Shown one piece after another: positions 23,203 through 35,687 of a stretch of DNA of 64,000 nucleotides; within the stretch, counting starts at the first letter, position 1; the number at the start of each line of letters is the position of its first letter. Origin of the DNA: Lichtheimia corymbifera B2541 (lineage: Eukaryota > Mucoromycota > Mucoromycetes > Mucorales > Lichtheimiaceae); assembly GCA_000697475.1 (NCBI GenBank), contig JNEU01000926.1, forward strand, positions 30,763-94,762. The letters are read 5' to 3'. The notes under the pieces were generated by a model. That model was not told the origin of the DNA and searched no databases. It saw only the letters and a program-made list of their open reading frames with translations. The translations under genes and the position numbers were made by a program.

Positions 23203-24505
23203 ATGAGCTCCTCCGCTGCTTTCCCTCCTCTCAAGAATGACTTGTTGCTGCGTGCTGCTCGCGGTAATTTTACAATGCTTGTGTTGAATTCAGACCCATT
23301 GACGCGAGCGAGCCCATTGTAGGCGAGAAGGTTGAACGTGCACCAATCTGGATCATGAGACAAGCTGGTCGTTACTTGCCAGGTACATATCACTATTGAA
23401 AACCCCCCTCCTGCTCCATTGGATTATATAGATATTCATATATTGAATGTGTCCGTGTAGAGTTCCGAGAATTACGCAAGCACCACAGCTTTTTCACGAT
23501 TTGTCGCACACCCGAGTTGGCTTGTCAATTGACTTTGCAACCCATTGATCGTTATGGTGGTCTGTTGGATGGCTCTATCATTTTCTCTGATATCTTGGTG
23601 ATCCCTCAAGCTATGGGTTTGGATGTGCAAATGGTGGAAGGACGTGGCCCTGTTTTTACCGATCCTCTCTTTACTCCCGATGACATGAAACGCTTGCGCG
23701 AACACGTGGATGTTGACAAGGAACTTGGATACGTTTATGAAGCTATCACTCTCACTCGTCACAAGCTGGAGGGTCGCGTTCCCTTGTTTGGTTTCATTGG
23801 TGCTCCATGGACATTGATGGCATATATGATTGAAGGTGGTGGTAGCAAGACCTTGTCCAAGGCCAAATCCTGGTTATGGAAATACACGGATGATGCACAC
23901 GCATTGTTGCAACGCATCACTGATATCTCGGTCGAGTTCCTTGTGGGTCAAGTGAAAGCCGGTGCCCAGGTAAGTGATAGGCCATATGAAAAGCAATTAT
24001 ACGTACTGATATGTGTGGATTGAAATATATATAGCTTCTTCAAGTTTTCGACTCTTGGGGTGGTGAACTTAGCCCTTATGATTTCAGGACCTTCTCGCTT
24101 CCTTATATCCAGCAAATCTCCAAGAGGGTGCGTCAACGATTGGGTGAGCTTGGTATTCCTGAAGTCCCCATGGTGGTCTTTGCCAAGGGTGCATGGTTTG
24201 CATTGGAGGATCTTTCGCAAAGCGGATATGAAGTTGTCTCATTGGATTGGACGATCGACCCACAATATGCTCGTCAAGTCACCAAGGACCGTGTTGTACT
24301 CCAGGGTAATATGGATCCCTCCGTGTTGTATGGCGGTCATGATGCTATCCGGGAAACAGCTACTCGTATGGTGCATGCTTTCGGTAAGGATGGCAAGCAT
24401 ATTGCCAACCTTGGTCATGGTATCCTTCCTACTGTGGATCCTGAAGCTCTCAAGGTGTACTTGGAGACTGTGCAACAGGTGTCTGCCGAACTCAAGAAAG
24501 ATTAG
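23203..24505 (+). CDS. hem12: Uroporphyrinogen decarboxylase
   Basis: Fifth enzyme of haem synthesis, a cytosolic TIM-barrel that removes four carboxyl groups from uroporphyrinogen III to give coproporphyrinogen III. Exons 23203-23263, 23323-23382, 23461-23969 and 24035-24505 give 366 residues, the usual length. Visible motifs: PPLKNDLLLRAARG at the N-terminus; [21 protein letters not shown], which holds the substrate-binding Arg pair; the catalytic Asp in IIFSDILVIPQAMG; GFIGAPWTLMAYM; and a C-terminal NLGHGILPTVDPEAL with the conserved His. The second exon's acceptor (ttgtag at 23322) is chosen over an earlier cag because only it restores the ARGEKVER frame. Confidence 0.96.
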
Positions 24506-24852
24506 ACAGATATATCCCCCTCTCAACAAGAATCATTTGATTGTTCATTCACTAGTATATATTACAATATATATATTTCATTTGATTGTTTATCTACTCG
24601 GATTGAAGAGGGCATTGATGCAGTTGCTTGGTTACCACACCGATTATGTATTTACTATAAAGATGCACCATGGACTAGTTAGGCCTGTTCCTGGTGGAAA
24701 TGATTGAAAAAGCGCAGTGTGGCAATCCCCGCCTGGAAGGATGGTGGTAAAAGGGTCAGCAACTTTGTTTACTAGCTCAGCGGCTTTCTCAACTCGCAGA
24801 CACCCACACATACACACCTTCTCTCTTCCTCGCAATATATATATATACACAC

Positions 24853-25810
24853 ATGCTGTCCCTTGTACGATCAGCCGCTGTTGCCGGACGACGTAGCACT
24901 GTTCTTCCTCGAGTTGCCACCTCGGCCATTGTCAACAATCAGCAATCGCGATCCTATGTGTCAAAAAAGAAGAAAAAGGCAGCTGCACGAGAAGATCCTG
25001 ACGCTCTTGACATGCAAGAAGCTGTACGTGTACTCAAGGCATTCGAAGTCGGTGAACCATCGCATCAGATCGAAGCTCATATCCAGTGCAAAATTGAGAA
25101 ATCGACACCTATTATCCGTGGTTCGTTAGTGTTGCCTCGTAGTGTCAAGCAAGAAGCTACTATTTTGGTATTTGCTACCGGCAAGCATGCTGATGAGGCA
25201 CGAGCTGCTGGTGCACACTATGTTGGTGGTCAAGAATTGATCGAGCAAGTACAAAACGGTGATCTCAAGTTTGACAAGTGTATCTCGACTCCAGCCATGT
25301 TCCCTGCTGTTACCAAGATTGCACGTGTTCTCGGTCCCAAAGGTTTAATGCCAACTGTTAAGAAGGGTAAGCAAGAAAATTGAAACCATTCTATTATACA
25401 TCATGCTAATGGATGGGTAAATGCAGGTACTGTGACAGAAGATATTGCCAACATTGTACGGACGTCAAAAAGCTCGTTTGATTTCAAGGCTGACAAGCAT
25501 GGTGTATTGCATACTGGTATTGGCAAAGTTAGCTTTGATGGCGCTGATCTTGAAGGTATATCAAATGGTCATGTTGATGAAAGGAGACAAGGATTGGATA
25601 TTAATATAAAAGAGTGTAGCTAATCTCAAGGCCATCTTGGAGGAATTGCGAGTATTCGGCAAGTCTCATAACTTGAAGGGTAAGCGATTACAACTTTTTA
25701 AATATCTTTAGATGTATACTTATGAAATGAGAATAGGCTTTATTCAAAAGGTGTATGTATCCTCCACACGTGGTCCTGGTATTGCTGTTGCTGGTGGTGC
25801 ATCCATGTAG
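24853..25810 (+). CDS. MRPL1: Mitochondrial large-subunit ribosomal protein uL1m
   Basis: uL1 family protein of the mitochondrial ribosome L1 stalk. Four exons: the first (24853 to about 25364) ends after GLMPTVKKG, the second begins GTVTEDIANIV, and two short ones encode ANLKAILEELRVF and FIQKVYVSSTRGPGI, with the stop at 25810. The N-terminus is rich in Arg, Ser and Ala without acidic residues (MLSLVRSAAVAGRRS), a mitochondrial presequence. The signature region KIARVLGPKGLMPTVK and the following GTVT are present. The gene lies 348 bases after hemE on the same strand. Confidence 0.93.
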
Positions 25811-26119
25811 ACTATTCCTTCTTCATTCATGTTTTATTCTTCTTCTTCTCTTATAAAAAGTTGTACATCCATTATTACACGCATTTTATATAGTGGTGGT
25901 TAGTGGGATGGATGAGATCATGCGATGACACGTGCAGTAACCTTGTTAACCATCACCATGGAAACGTCCAATGATCAAATCGGGAAGGTGGAATAGCAGC
26001 CACCAGTTCAAGTCACGATTTTCAATGTTCTGGCTGGGTTTGTGTTGTGTGGTGGTGGTGGTCTTGACGAGCGGTGTCTTGTTGTTCACGAACCAAAACA
26101 ACTTCAACACATTACCGCC

Positions 26120-27020
26120 ATGGCCTTGTCGTTCAAGAATGCAGCTCGTCATGCTGCCATGTACAAACGTTGTTTTGCAGCTGCTACTTCACGACCATTC
26201 AGCACGACTCCTTGTGCAGCTTCTTCTTCACACGGCCTTTTGAGGTTCAAGGAGTATTATGACAGCACCTTGTCTGAAGATCTCATGGTGTTGACATACG
26301 ATCATGCTCGTGCAGCACCACCCACCACAAAGTATCCCGATATTCAAGCCTTGATTGACCGAGCTTTGGCTACCGAAGAAACACCTCAACAAGCACCACA
26401 AAAAGAAGAACAAGAGTATGCTCACCGTACACGAAAAGGCGGTAAACCCGTCAAGCCTATTCAACCATTGAAGAGTGCCAACACTATCCCTAAGCTCGAC
26501 AAAATCACCTTGCATGCCATGGTCAAGGATGCCATCCACTCAAAGAACAACCTCTTGTCGGCTTTCATGGCCTTCCAAAGCATCACTGCTACTCGCCCTG
26601 AAATTGTCTATGCTAGAACCTCTGTTGCTAACTGGAAATTACGGTAAGTTAAGCAAGATAAAAAGGCATCATCATCATCTAACCTCGTCATATATATCCA
26701 GTGAAGGAATGCCATTGGGTGTGAAGGTCACTTTGCGAGGAGAGGAAATGTATCAATTCATGGATAAGCTTGTGGAAATTGTGCTGCCACGTCTCAAAGA
26801 ATGGCCTGGTCTTGCTATCACAGCAGGTGATGGTAACGGCAACATTGGTATCGGTTTCCCACCTTCTGCCTTGGCTCTCTTCCCAGAAATCGAAGGTTCA
26901 TTTGACGTTTACCCCAAAATGACTGGTTTTGATGTCAACTTCCACACCACTGCCTACACCAACACTGAAGGTCGATTGCTCCTTTCCGGCTTTTCTGTAC
27001 CTTTCAACCCCAAAAAATAG
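26120..27020 (+). CDS. MRPL7: Mitochondrial large-subunit ribosomal protein uL5m
   Basis: uL5 family protein (yeast Mrpl7) that contacts 5S-equivalent and P-site regions of the mitoribosome. Two exons joined at about 26643/26701. Start at the ATG opening MALSFKNAARHAAMYK, which begins an Arg-rich presequence-like stretch. The body has IPKLDKITLHAMVKDAI, SAFMAFQSITATRPEIVYA, GMPLGVKVTLRGEEMY and the C-terminal FDVNFHTTAYTNTEGRLLL of uL5. An insertion of Gln/Glu/Lys-rich sequence before residue 110 is typical for mitochondrial forms. It follows uL1m by 310 bases on the same strand. Confidence 0.92.
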
Positions 27021-28777
27021 ATTCAGTATATATTATATTTGTTTTTGTATTCAAAAGTGATTTCCTATGCAGCATTTGGATCTGGATTGGAGGATTGTTG
27101 AGAAAAGGAAATGAGGGGATCATTGTATCATAGATTATACTCTACTATCACTGAAGGGGAAGGAGTGGATACGCACAATATAATGAATAAACCTTGATGA
27201 CTTGCAACGGTCTTCTTGAAGTTTGGGAATCGAGCTCGTTGTTTGCGAAAAGGAGAGCAGCATTGTAAAGGGAGAATGTCCATATGGTATGGAGAAAAAA
27301 GCACATCACGTATACTCCTCGAAAACGGTGGACAGACCACTTGTATATATGAGATGTGGATGGAGGTGGCAATATTATTACAAGTATGGTGGCAACACCA
27401 ACATCCTGCAACAACATGGGTCGATGTTTATGCATCATTCATTGTTTGGTTTTTGTGTCATGATAAAAAGGGACAATGACAGCAACAACAACCCACACCC
27501 AACCCCCTCGTGGATATCGAGCAGCATTATACTTTTAGTCCGATCAATCATCCACCTCCACACAATGAGCATAGACAGGTTACCAATCACATGAGAGCCA
27601 ATGTTTTTGTTGTGGTGCAATATCCACAAAAGGAAGAGGGATGGGATTGAGCATACATGGGAGACCTTGTGCTGCGTGATCAGGAGATGATCCCGGTGCG
27701 GCACTGGATGCTTCTATTTGAAAAAAAGTGTTCACGCTGTAGCAACTCGTGTATGTATGTGTATACGCATGTCTGGTGCTTCACTTTTGCATCACCCCCT
27801 TGCTCTTTTGAAGCAAACTTACTACTATAGGTAGTACTGGTATGCGGGGTAAAACTATCCACACATAACTCGAACCATGTTAAGCTTGAGAGCCAAGCTT
27901 GTAATGATGTGCATAATAATGGAATCAAGGGGATGAAGGGGAGAGGGAGAGAAAAACAAGAAAAGCACAGCAAAGGATGATGGTAATGAATGACGACCCT
28001 ACCAACAAAGGCAAGAGGCTCATTGTAAATACTGTCATATGCGACGCTTGGTACACGGGTACTATGTACCAGGGAGTCAAAGATTGTCTCTTTGATTGTT
28101 AGCCTCATTCATCACCACGACGGCAGTAATACTTTCACCCCTCACATCGGTGGAATCATCAGCTCTGGTGGAAAAAAATACCCCCTTTCATCAATAGATC
28201 GGCGACTGAGCAACACGTTGGCAATCGGCATATGCGTATGTGCAAACCCCAATTTTGACAGCTGTCCACCCAGTTTGGAGTCACTTTTGAGGATACGGGT
28301 GCCTGCTGCAGATGTGCATTCACACACTCACACACTCACACACACGCAAAGGACATCACCCTTTGCCGTTGTGTTCTATATGCAGCTGATGCTTTAAACT
28401 GCATAAAAAGAGCATGAGCATAACAATGGGGTAAACCAGGAACCAAAAGGAATAGACAATGAGTGTCTACAAACGATACCATAAACGCATACACATGCAA
28501 GGAGGGTTCAAAAAAAGGTATGTGTTTGTGATATTCTTGTTCTTGGTGAAACACTTGTCCACACAAACCAAGGGCTGGTGCCCTGTGTTACTGTGCATCA
28601 CAATTGCTCGCCCCGACACCACACCAGCTGGTGCATTTTTGGTCCTGCGGATTTCATTTTTCATTCTACACCTTTTTCTTCCTGTTTTGTTTCCTTTCTT
28701 TTACCACCACCTTCGATACCAACAACCGTCCCCACTTACTTTTTATCCCACGTCAATATACCTTCACCACCTTCAAG
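27021..28777. other. Intergenic region upstream of kinesin
   Basis: About 1.75 kb. A minus-strand frame at 27680-28108 has one good-looking stretch near its start (ETIFDSLVHSTRVPSV) but no domain, and it then becomes low-complexity. A CACACTCA simple repeat lies at about 28319-28345. A pyrimidine-rich tract precedes the kinesin start at about 28660-28770. Confidence 0.4.
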
Positions 28778-31700
28778 ATGATGATGCGACCTAAATCATT
28801 ACACTTACCATCGGCACCACAGCCTACCTATTCCACCTCTATTCTTCAGCTCCACAACCACCAGCAACAACAAAATGTTCCTGTTTCACCACCATCCACA
28901 CCACTTGTACCAAATTCACCAGAGTCGTTATCATCACCACCTTTATACCCATCACCAACGAGCTCTACAGTACGACCCACAAGCTCAACGTCAACAACAG
29001 CTATCAAAGAAAACGTGCAGGTCATGGTGCGATTACGTCCACCTTCTACAAAAGAACGAGAAGCCGACGAAAAGCCTTGTTGGCTGGTTGGTCCAGAGAA
29101 TGGCATGATCAGGACATATGATGACAGCCGTCGAAATCCCGGCATCTATCAATACGGTAAGGATCGTTTTGTATAAAATGTTTCAAGTAACCTTAAACGC
29201 ATGCATCCCTATATTAGACGCCGTCGTCAGTGGAAGTGACAATCAATCCGTGTACGACACTGGCATCGGGGATTTGGTCAAGTAAGTAAAAAAAGTGGTA
29301 ATTGCATGGCATGTTGGATATATGATCTTATATGATGCTTGGCTTTTTTAGGTCTACCATGGCCGGTTATAATGGTTTGTTTGCATATATGCCTAAAAAA
29401 AGCATACATCTCTGACACCCACACCTCCCCCAATTTAGGCACTGTTTTTGCATATGGCCAAACAGCAAGTGGTAAAACTTATGTAAGTTATCCGTCATAT
29501 TCATATGGCTGAAAAAGTGATCACTAACTATGGAATGTTATTCTAATAGACTATGGTACGTAACAGCAACCCTCGGTTCCTTTTTTAGGTTATTGCATGA
29601 ATATTGATCGTTGCATGTCATGTGCATTTCTCCTTGTATTCCCACTCTTTTATTTATTAGATGGGTAAGTTGTTGGGTATGCTACGACTGCATAATGCAT
29701 AACAATCTCACACATAACAAACATAGGTACCAAGTCTGAGCCTGGTGTGATCCCACGAGCTGTGAATGATCTTTTTACGTATATTGAAGAGGTATGTACA
29801 TCATCAACGGGGGAGCGGAGAGAGGGGGAGCTTGGTAATCATATTGACGAATCCGTGTGACTAACCACCTACATATGTATGGTATGCATGATAGCACCCT
29901 GGCCGAGAATTCCTGTTGCGTGTCTCATATATGGAGATCTACAAGGAAAAAATCCACGATCTCATTGCAAAGGCAGATGGTCTCACACCTGAGATTCACG
30001 AAGATAAAAAGGTATTTTATAGTGTCTGTGTGAGAAATAGAGAACAAGGCTGACACAATGATGCATCTTTGTTTTGCAGCGTGGCGTATTCGTCAAGAAT
30101 CTTCGGGAGGTGATTGTCGTGTCACCGCAACAAGTATTAGACGTTATCAAAGAGGGTGAAGGTAATGCATTGTTTGACATTGTACCACTGTCGCACACAG
30201 ACATATTGACATGTTTTCCCTTTAGCTAATCGTCATGTGGGTGAGACCGATTATAATGCACGCAGTAGTCGATCACATACAATCTTTCAAATGGTAAACA
30301 TTCATTGTTGGCGCTATTTGAATCACAATGTCACGTTACACTGAGCAATCTTTATTCTTCTTTTTCTTCAGGTCATTGAAAGCAGGAACAAGAATGTCTA
30401 TGTACCAGATCAAGCCAGTGTCCGCATTTCTCAATTGGTAGGTTAATTCCACTCCTTTGCATTGCAGCATGTTGCTCCATGGACTCTTTGCTAATTTCCC
30501 CTTTAGAACCTGATTGACCTTGCAGGATCTGAAAAGGCAGCAAGTGATAGTGAACGACGTCAGGAAGGCTCTTATATCAACAAGAGGTAAGCACAGATGG
30601 ACTATATAAAACGATCTATTTTGGTTGCTTATGTTCTTTGGCACGATAGTCTATTGGCTTTGGGCAATGTGATTTCGCAGCTGACTAACCCAAAGAGCTC
30701 GTAAGTATACATGTGTGTGCGCAGAGGGCGGTAATAGGTCGGCAGGAATTGACACAAAATGCATGGAATGTAGTGGAAATGACAAGGCCTTTGTCCAATA
30801 CCGCACCTCGATCCTTACAAGAGTGTTGCAAACAGCATTATCTGGCAATGCAAGAATATCCGTCATCTGTACCATCAATCCAACATGGAAATGCAAGACC
30901 GAATCAACAATGACGCTAAGATTTGCTCAACGTGCCAAGATGATCCGCACAGCAGCCAAAATGACGCGGGTAGGTAACTGGGCGATTAGTGTGATGCAAG
31001 AAAAGAGAGATTGATATGTTTTCGTGTAGATCAATGAACATTCCGAGCTTCAAAAGTGCCTCAATACCATTGCTGAATTGCAGACTCGTATGCAGGAGAA
31101 GACTGAGGTAAGGGGGTAGACGATAGATTGCTATTGTGACACAACATGATGACATTTTTTCTTTTATAGCAAGAGGTTGAAACGCGAGGAAGGTAAGTTG
31201 ATGAGTGATTTTGTACATTGCATGATGTAAAACTGACATTGGATATGCGTAGACTAAACCAATTGCTGGGTATGATCCTCACAAGCTCAAAAACGTCTGC
31301 AACAACGACCGCTGCGGTAAGTTATTTTTGTGAGGAATACAAGGAGAGCAGTGTCTGATACGTATATGCATGCATGCATTGGTCCTACCAATTAGGTGAC
31401 CAAATTGGCAGATCAGGTGGCGAATGGGAGTGGTCCTCTTAGCCGAGAAACGATCCACGATGTTTTTACTCAATGCGAACAAGGGTTGACAGCGCATCGT
31501 GAGGAGATGGCCCAAATGCAGGCATCGTTGGAAGCTGCCAACAAGGAAAAGAGGGAATTGGAGGCACGATTACAAATGATGACCAAGGCTTCAGAGGAAG
31601 ATCGTCAGCAGCTTGAAGAACGTTTGGCAGCATCCATCAAAGATGCCAAGGAACATGAACAAGAGTTTTTGACTCGATTGCAAGTGCTTCAAGAAGAGAA

Positions 31701-32355
31701 TCGATATTTGGAGGCAAACCTTGCCACATTGCAACAGGCCAAAGCCGAGCACCAAGAAGCCATGACTCAGCAGTTGACACAATTACAAGATGAAAACCGG
31801 CAATTGGAGAAGAGTCTCAAGCTGGCATTATCGGATGCAGAACAACATGACAATGAGCTTGCTACCCATCTTCAGAATGCACTTGATGCATCCAAGGCTG
31901 AAAATGCCGAGCTAAAGTCACAGCTTGATTCGTTGAAAATGGAAAAGGACCAAGCAGCAGCACAGTTGGCCGAGGCACAGCATCTTCGTACCGAATTCAA
32001 GACAGCATGCGAAGAACGTGATGCTTGCTTGGCCGAGATTCAAGAACAGCGAGAGCGCACCCAAGAGCTTACGGGACGCATGGCATCTTTGGAAAATGCA
32101 CGCATGTTGCTTCTGGACAAGCAAGAAGAATTGATGCATGTCATTAACAAACAGCAAAGCGACAACGAGGAGCTTCAAGCTGATCTCGAAGAGGCACAAA
32201 AACGATTGGAGGAGTCATCAACATATACCAATAATACGAACACACCCCAGGAACCACCTCGTCCAAGGCGTTCTCTGAATGCATCCTTTGGTGGAAGCAT
32301 TGTACCAAATTTAATGGCAGCAGCTGCAGTATACTACGCAGCCACGTTATTGTAA
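28778..32355 (+). CDS. Kinesin motor protein, CENP-E/kinesin-7-like
   Basis: Microtubule motor with an N-terminal motor, long coiled coil and short hydrophobic end. After ~80 low-complexity residues the motor begins at ENVQVMVRLRPP. Seventeen or so exons are needed. The P-loop GQTASGKTYTMMG is split: TAT at the end of one exon, then a 6-nt exon (29550-29555), a 4-nt exon (29661-29664), and the next exon from 29727. Switch I is NARSSRSHTIF, switch II LIDLAGSEKAA, followed by LLALGNVISQL, FVQYRTSILTRVLQ and TLRFAQRAKMI. The junction before FVQYR is best placed at the tgtag near 30779. From ~31400 one exon encodes ~300 residues of heptad-rich coiled coil ending in PNLMAAAAVYYAATLL. The class assignment rests on motor motifs and is inference. 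Confidence 0.88.
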
Positions 32356-33831
32356 ACTAGACACCCTCATCCACACCACAATTAATAAAAGCACGCACAC
32401 CGTTTGTACATAACAACAATATACATAGCTCTTGTATTTCTTAGTTTTCTGGTTGATTGATTAGTAAGCTATACATGTAATCCAGCACGATTGATATATG
32501 GATATGTTGCATGTCCAAAGACATCATTCACAGCTGACTTTGTTGATCGTGTCAGGGGCATATTGAAAATACAAATAAACAGTGATCCTGATCTCAGCAC
32601 ATTCTACATATACGACTGATTGTGACCTCCCCCTCCTGATTGGCTCATTTATTATCAGACACAATCTTCATATAATTACCTTTTATAATGCACAAATGGC
32701 ATCAATTACAAGATGAGACGGCTATCTGGTTGACATTTGTTTATGCGATGCATAAACCAGATGCCCGGAAATGTTATTGCAAATAAAGTTTGCACGACAT
32801 GGACTGTGTAACGCATTACCAAAAGAGGAGAAAAGCGAGCAAGTAAATCATGCGACTGTGTTAGCAAAAGAGAAAATCCAAAACCTTGGTATTCATAGCA
32901 GCTCTTTTTTCAACAGATTTGACAAATCGACTTTAGCGGGCACAATCAAATGATACCACCACCATCACCCAAGGTCATATGTTACCCCTGAAATTGTCAC
33001 AACCCTTATCTCAACCAGTTTCGTTCGGTATTTGTTTCACAGCAATTATCCAGATCTATGGATCCACATGAGTTGGCCCCATCAGTATGAAGACGAGGCT
33101 CACTGTTTGTATATATACACACAGCCATTTGGCGTATCGCACAGTATCAATTGCTAAAAGGAATACACAAAGCGGAGTGGTAGTGGTGGGTAAGGTTCAG
33201 GTGAGACAAAGAAAGAAGAAAAATGTCGGTGATGAGTCACTCGGAGTCAATTGAATTCAACGATTGCAGGTACGATAAGCAGGAAAATGCAATGGAGTAA
33301 CTATTGTGGGAAAGTCTGATCAATGGTGGCAAAAAATCTACCACGTGTCCTGCATTGTAAAGGTTCCATGAGCATCTTTTTAGATCTTGCTCCTCCTCCA
33401 TCACTATACCCACGATATCATCCTCTTGTATTTTTTACGTGGCCATCATCATTAAGAAGAAGGAGAGATTGTAACATAGCATAACATGGGACGGAGAGAA
33501 GGGGGAAGAAGGTTTGTCTCAAGATCAATGGTTGGGGATCAAAGTAATTGTTTTTTTTTTTTTTTGGGTGAATGACCTTGGATGGAAAGGAATAAAGGAT
33601 TGCAATGTACGGGAGAACAATTCCTTTTAGTGCAATTGGAGGCAATGATGGTGCAAGTTGGCTATCTCGGCATTACTGTGCCGTTGCCTCTAAAATACAA
33701 AAGCCCGGACTCAGCGACAAGGTATTTTTTCTTTTTCTTCCTAACCGACATCTTTTTTTTTCTCACTCACCCACAAAAGGCATACACATACACACACACA
33801 TATTCAATACCCCCATTGGAGCTTCTCAATT
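32356..33831. other. Intergenic region
   Basis: About 1.5 kb between the kinesin stop and the MATE start. AT-rich and without a recognised exon. A T homopolymer lies at 33550-33565 and a pyrimidine-rich leader at about 33730-33830. Confidence 0.4.
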
Positions 33832-35519
33832 ATGCGATCGGACGATCACGACGACATTGTGTCCATTACTTCTTCCATGTCGGAAACACCCACTGAGTCC
33901 AGTCCTCTTCTTGCACCTGGCAAGCAACGAGAAGTGACAGCCAGCTGGGCCAAAGAATTTCGATGGCTGCTTTTCAACAGCTTGCCTGTGATTGGTACAT
34001 ATCTCTTGCAACAATCTCTTCAACTTGCTTCCGTTTTTACTCTTGGTCATTTGGTAAGTTGACAAGGCTCTTTATTTATATAACAAAGATCATGTGTGGC
34101 TTAAATTGCTATTGTTGTTGTTGTATGAATGTAGGGCCCTACTGAACTTGCAGCTGCTGCGCTTGCTAGCATGTTTGCCAATGTATCTGCCTGGAGCGTT
34201 GCATTTGGTACTGCCACTGCACTCGATACCCTTTGTTCTCAAGCCTATGGTGGTGCCCGTGATAAGACTTTGGTCGGTGTCTACTTGCAACGAGCATTGG
34301 TAATGTTAGCGCTCATGATGATACCCGTGGCGATTGTTTGGTGGAACGCTACACAAATCCTGCTAGCTCTCGATCAGGAACCTGAGTTGGCATTCAAAGC
34401 AGGTAAGAGAAATGATTCTCATTCACACACATATATATACTCACATGATCATTTAGGCCTTTTCCTTCGTTGTCTCTTGATTGGTGTTCCTGCATTCGTC
34501 GCATTCGAAGCAGTCAAAAAGTTCTTGCAAGCACAAGGCATCATGAAAGCATCCACTTATGTATTGATGATTGCATCACCTATCAACTTTGGTCTCAATT
34601 ACATGCTTGTTCATTGGAAACCTATCAGCATTGGTTTTATTGGTGCTCCTCTCGCTACAGCATTCAGTTATTGGCTTATGCTTGCTCTATTGATTGGTTA
34701 CATTTGGAAATTCAGAGGTGCTGAAGCATGGGGTGGATGGTCTATGGATGCTTTCAAGGATTGGTGGCCATTCATTAAACTTGCTGTGCCTGGTGTGCTT
34801 ATGGTTTGCAGGTAAGACAATGATGAACATTGCAATCACATAGAGAGGGAGACTCATACATCATGGATGATAGTGAATGGTGGGCTTTTGAATTGGCAGC
34901 TTTAGCAGCTTCTTACCTTGGCACAGTTGATCTTGCAGCACAATCGATCTTGTTGACATCAGCCTCTGCAACCTATACAATCCCATATGGTATTTCCGTC
35001 GCCGCATCCACACGCGTAGGCAATTCAATTGGTGAAGCTTCAGCCAAAAAGGCCAAATATGCATCCATGATGGCTCTTGTTTTTGCTGTTGGCTTTGGTG
35101 CTCTCAATTCAAGCTTCTTCATGGCCACTCGCTCTTTCTTTGGCTATTCATTCACATCCGATGAAGAGGTTGTCACCCGTGTCGCTCATATCCTTCCTTT
35201 GGCAGCCCTTTTCCAAATTGCAGATGGCTTGTGTGGTGTCTGTGGCGGTGTCATCCGTGGTCTTGGTCGACAAAATGTGGCTGCATGGATTAATCTCATT
35301 GCTTACTATGTGATCGCCTTACCATTGGGTTACGTATTGACGTTCAAGGCAGATGGTGGGTTGACTGGTATCTGGATCAGCTTGTCAGTTGCCCTCTTTG
35401 TTGGTGCTCTGGGTGAATGCGGCTTTTTGTTCATCATTGACTGGCAAGCTGAAGTTGAGCGTACCCGTCGACGAGTCAAGACCGAAGAGAACCATATTGT
35501 ACATGAGCATGAAGCTTAA
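33832..35519 (+). CDS. MATE-family multidrug/toxin extrusion transporter
   Basis: Cation-coupled efflux transporter of the plasma or vacuolar membrane, eukaryotic MATE type. Four exons join in frame: an N-terminal cytosolic stretch with TESSPLLAPGKQ, then twelve hydrophobic segments to the basic C-terminus. Family motifs include GPTELAAAALASM, the strongly conserved GTATALDTLCSQAYG, PINFGLNYMLV, and in the second half STRVGNSIGE and GVIRGLGRQNVAAW. The third junction (AG then T, about 34811/34870) restores CSEWWAFELAALAASYLG, matching the family's EWWxFE motif. Substrate cannot be predicted. Confidence 0.94.
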
Positions 35520-35687
35520 TTATTCTCTCGAGAAACGATCCCACCCCATTTTATTTTATCATGTGTATAGAACTACAACCAAAATCAATCCCACATCCTT
35601 TCCCTTAAAATAGCAAAAGTTAATCTCTTCCTCTCCTCATGTCATGTCATCCATTCTTTTGCTCTTCTCAAAATGTATAAACGCAGC

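Noticed and set aside
23264..23292. Earlier acceptor for hemE intron 1 (cag at 23293)
   Set aside because: Using it gives a stop or breaks the frame; the acceptor at 23322 restores the conserved ARGEKVER sequence.
27680..28108. 142-codon minus-strand open frame
   Set aside because: Only the first third looks coding; the remainder is low-complexity, and no homology or splicing could be argued.
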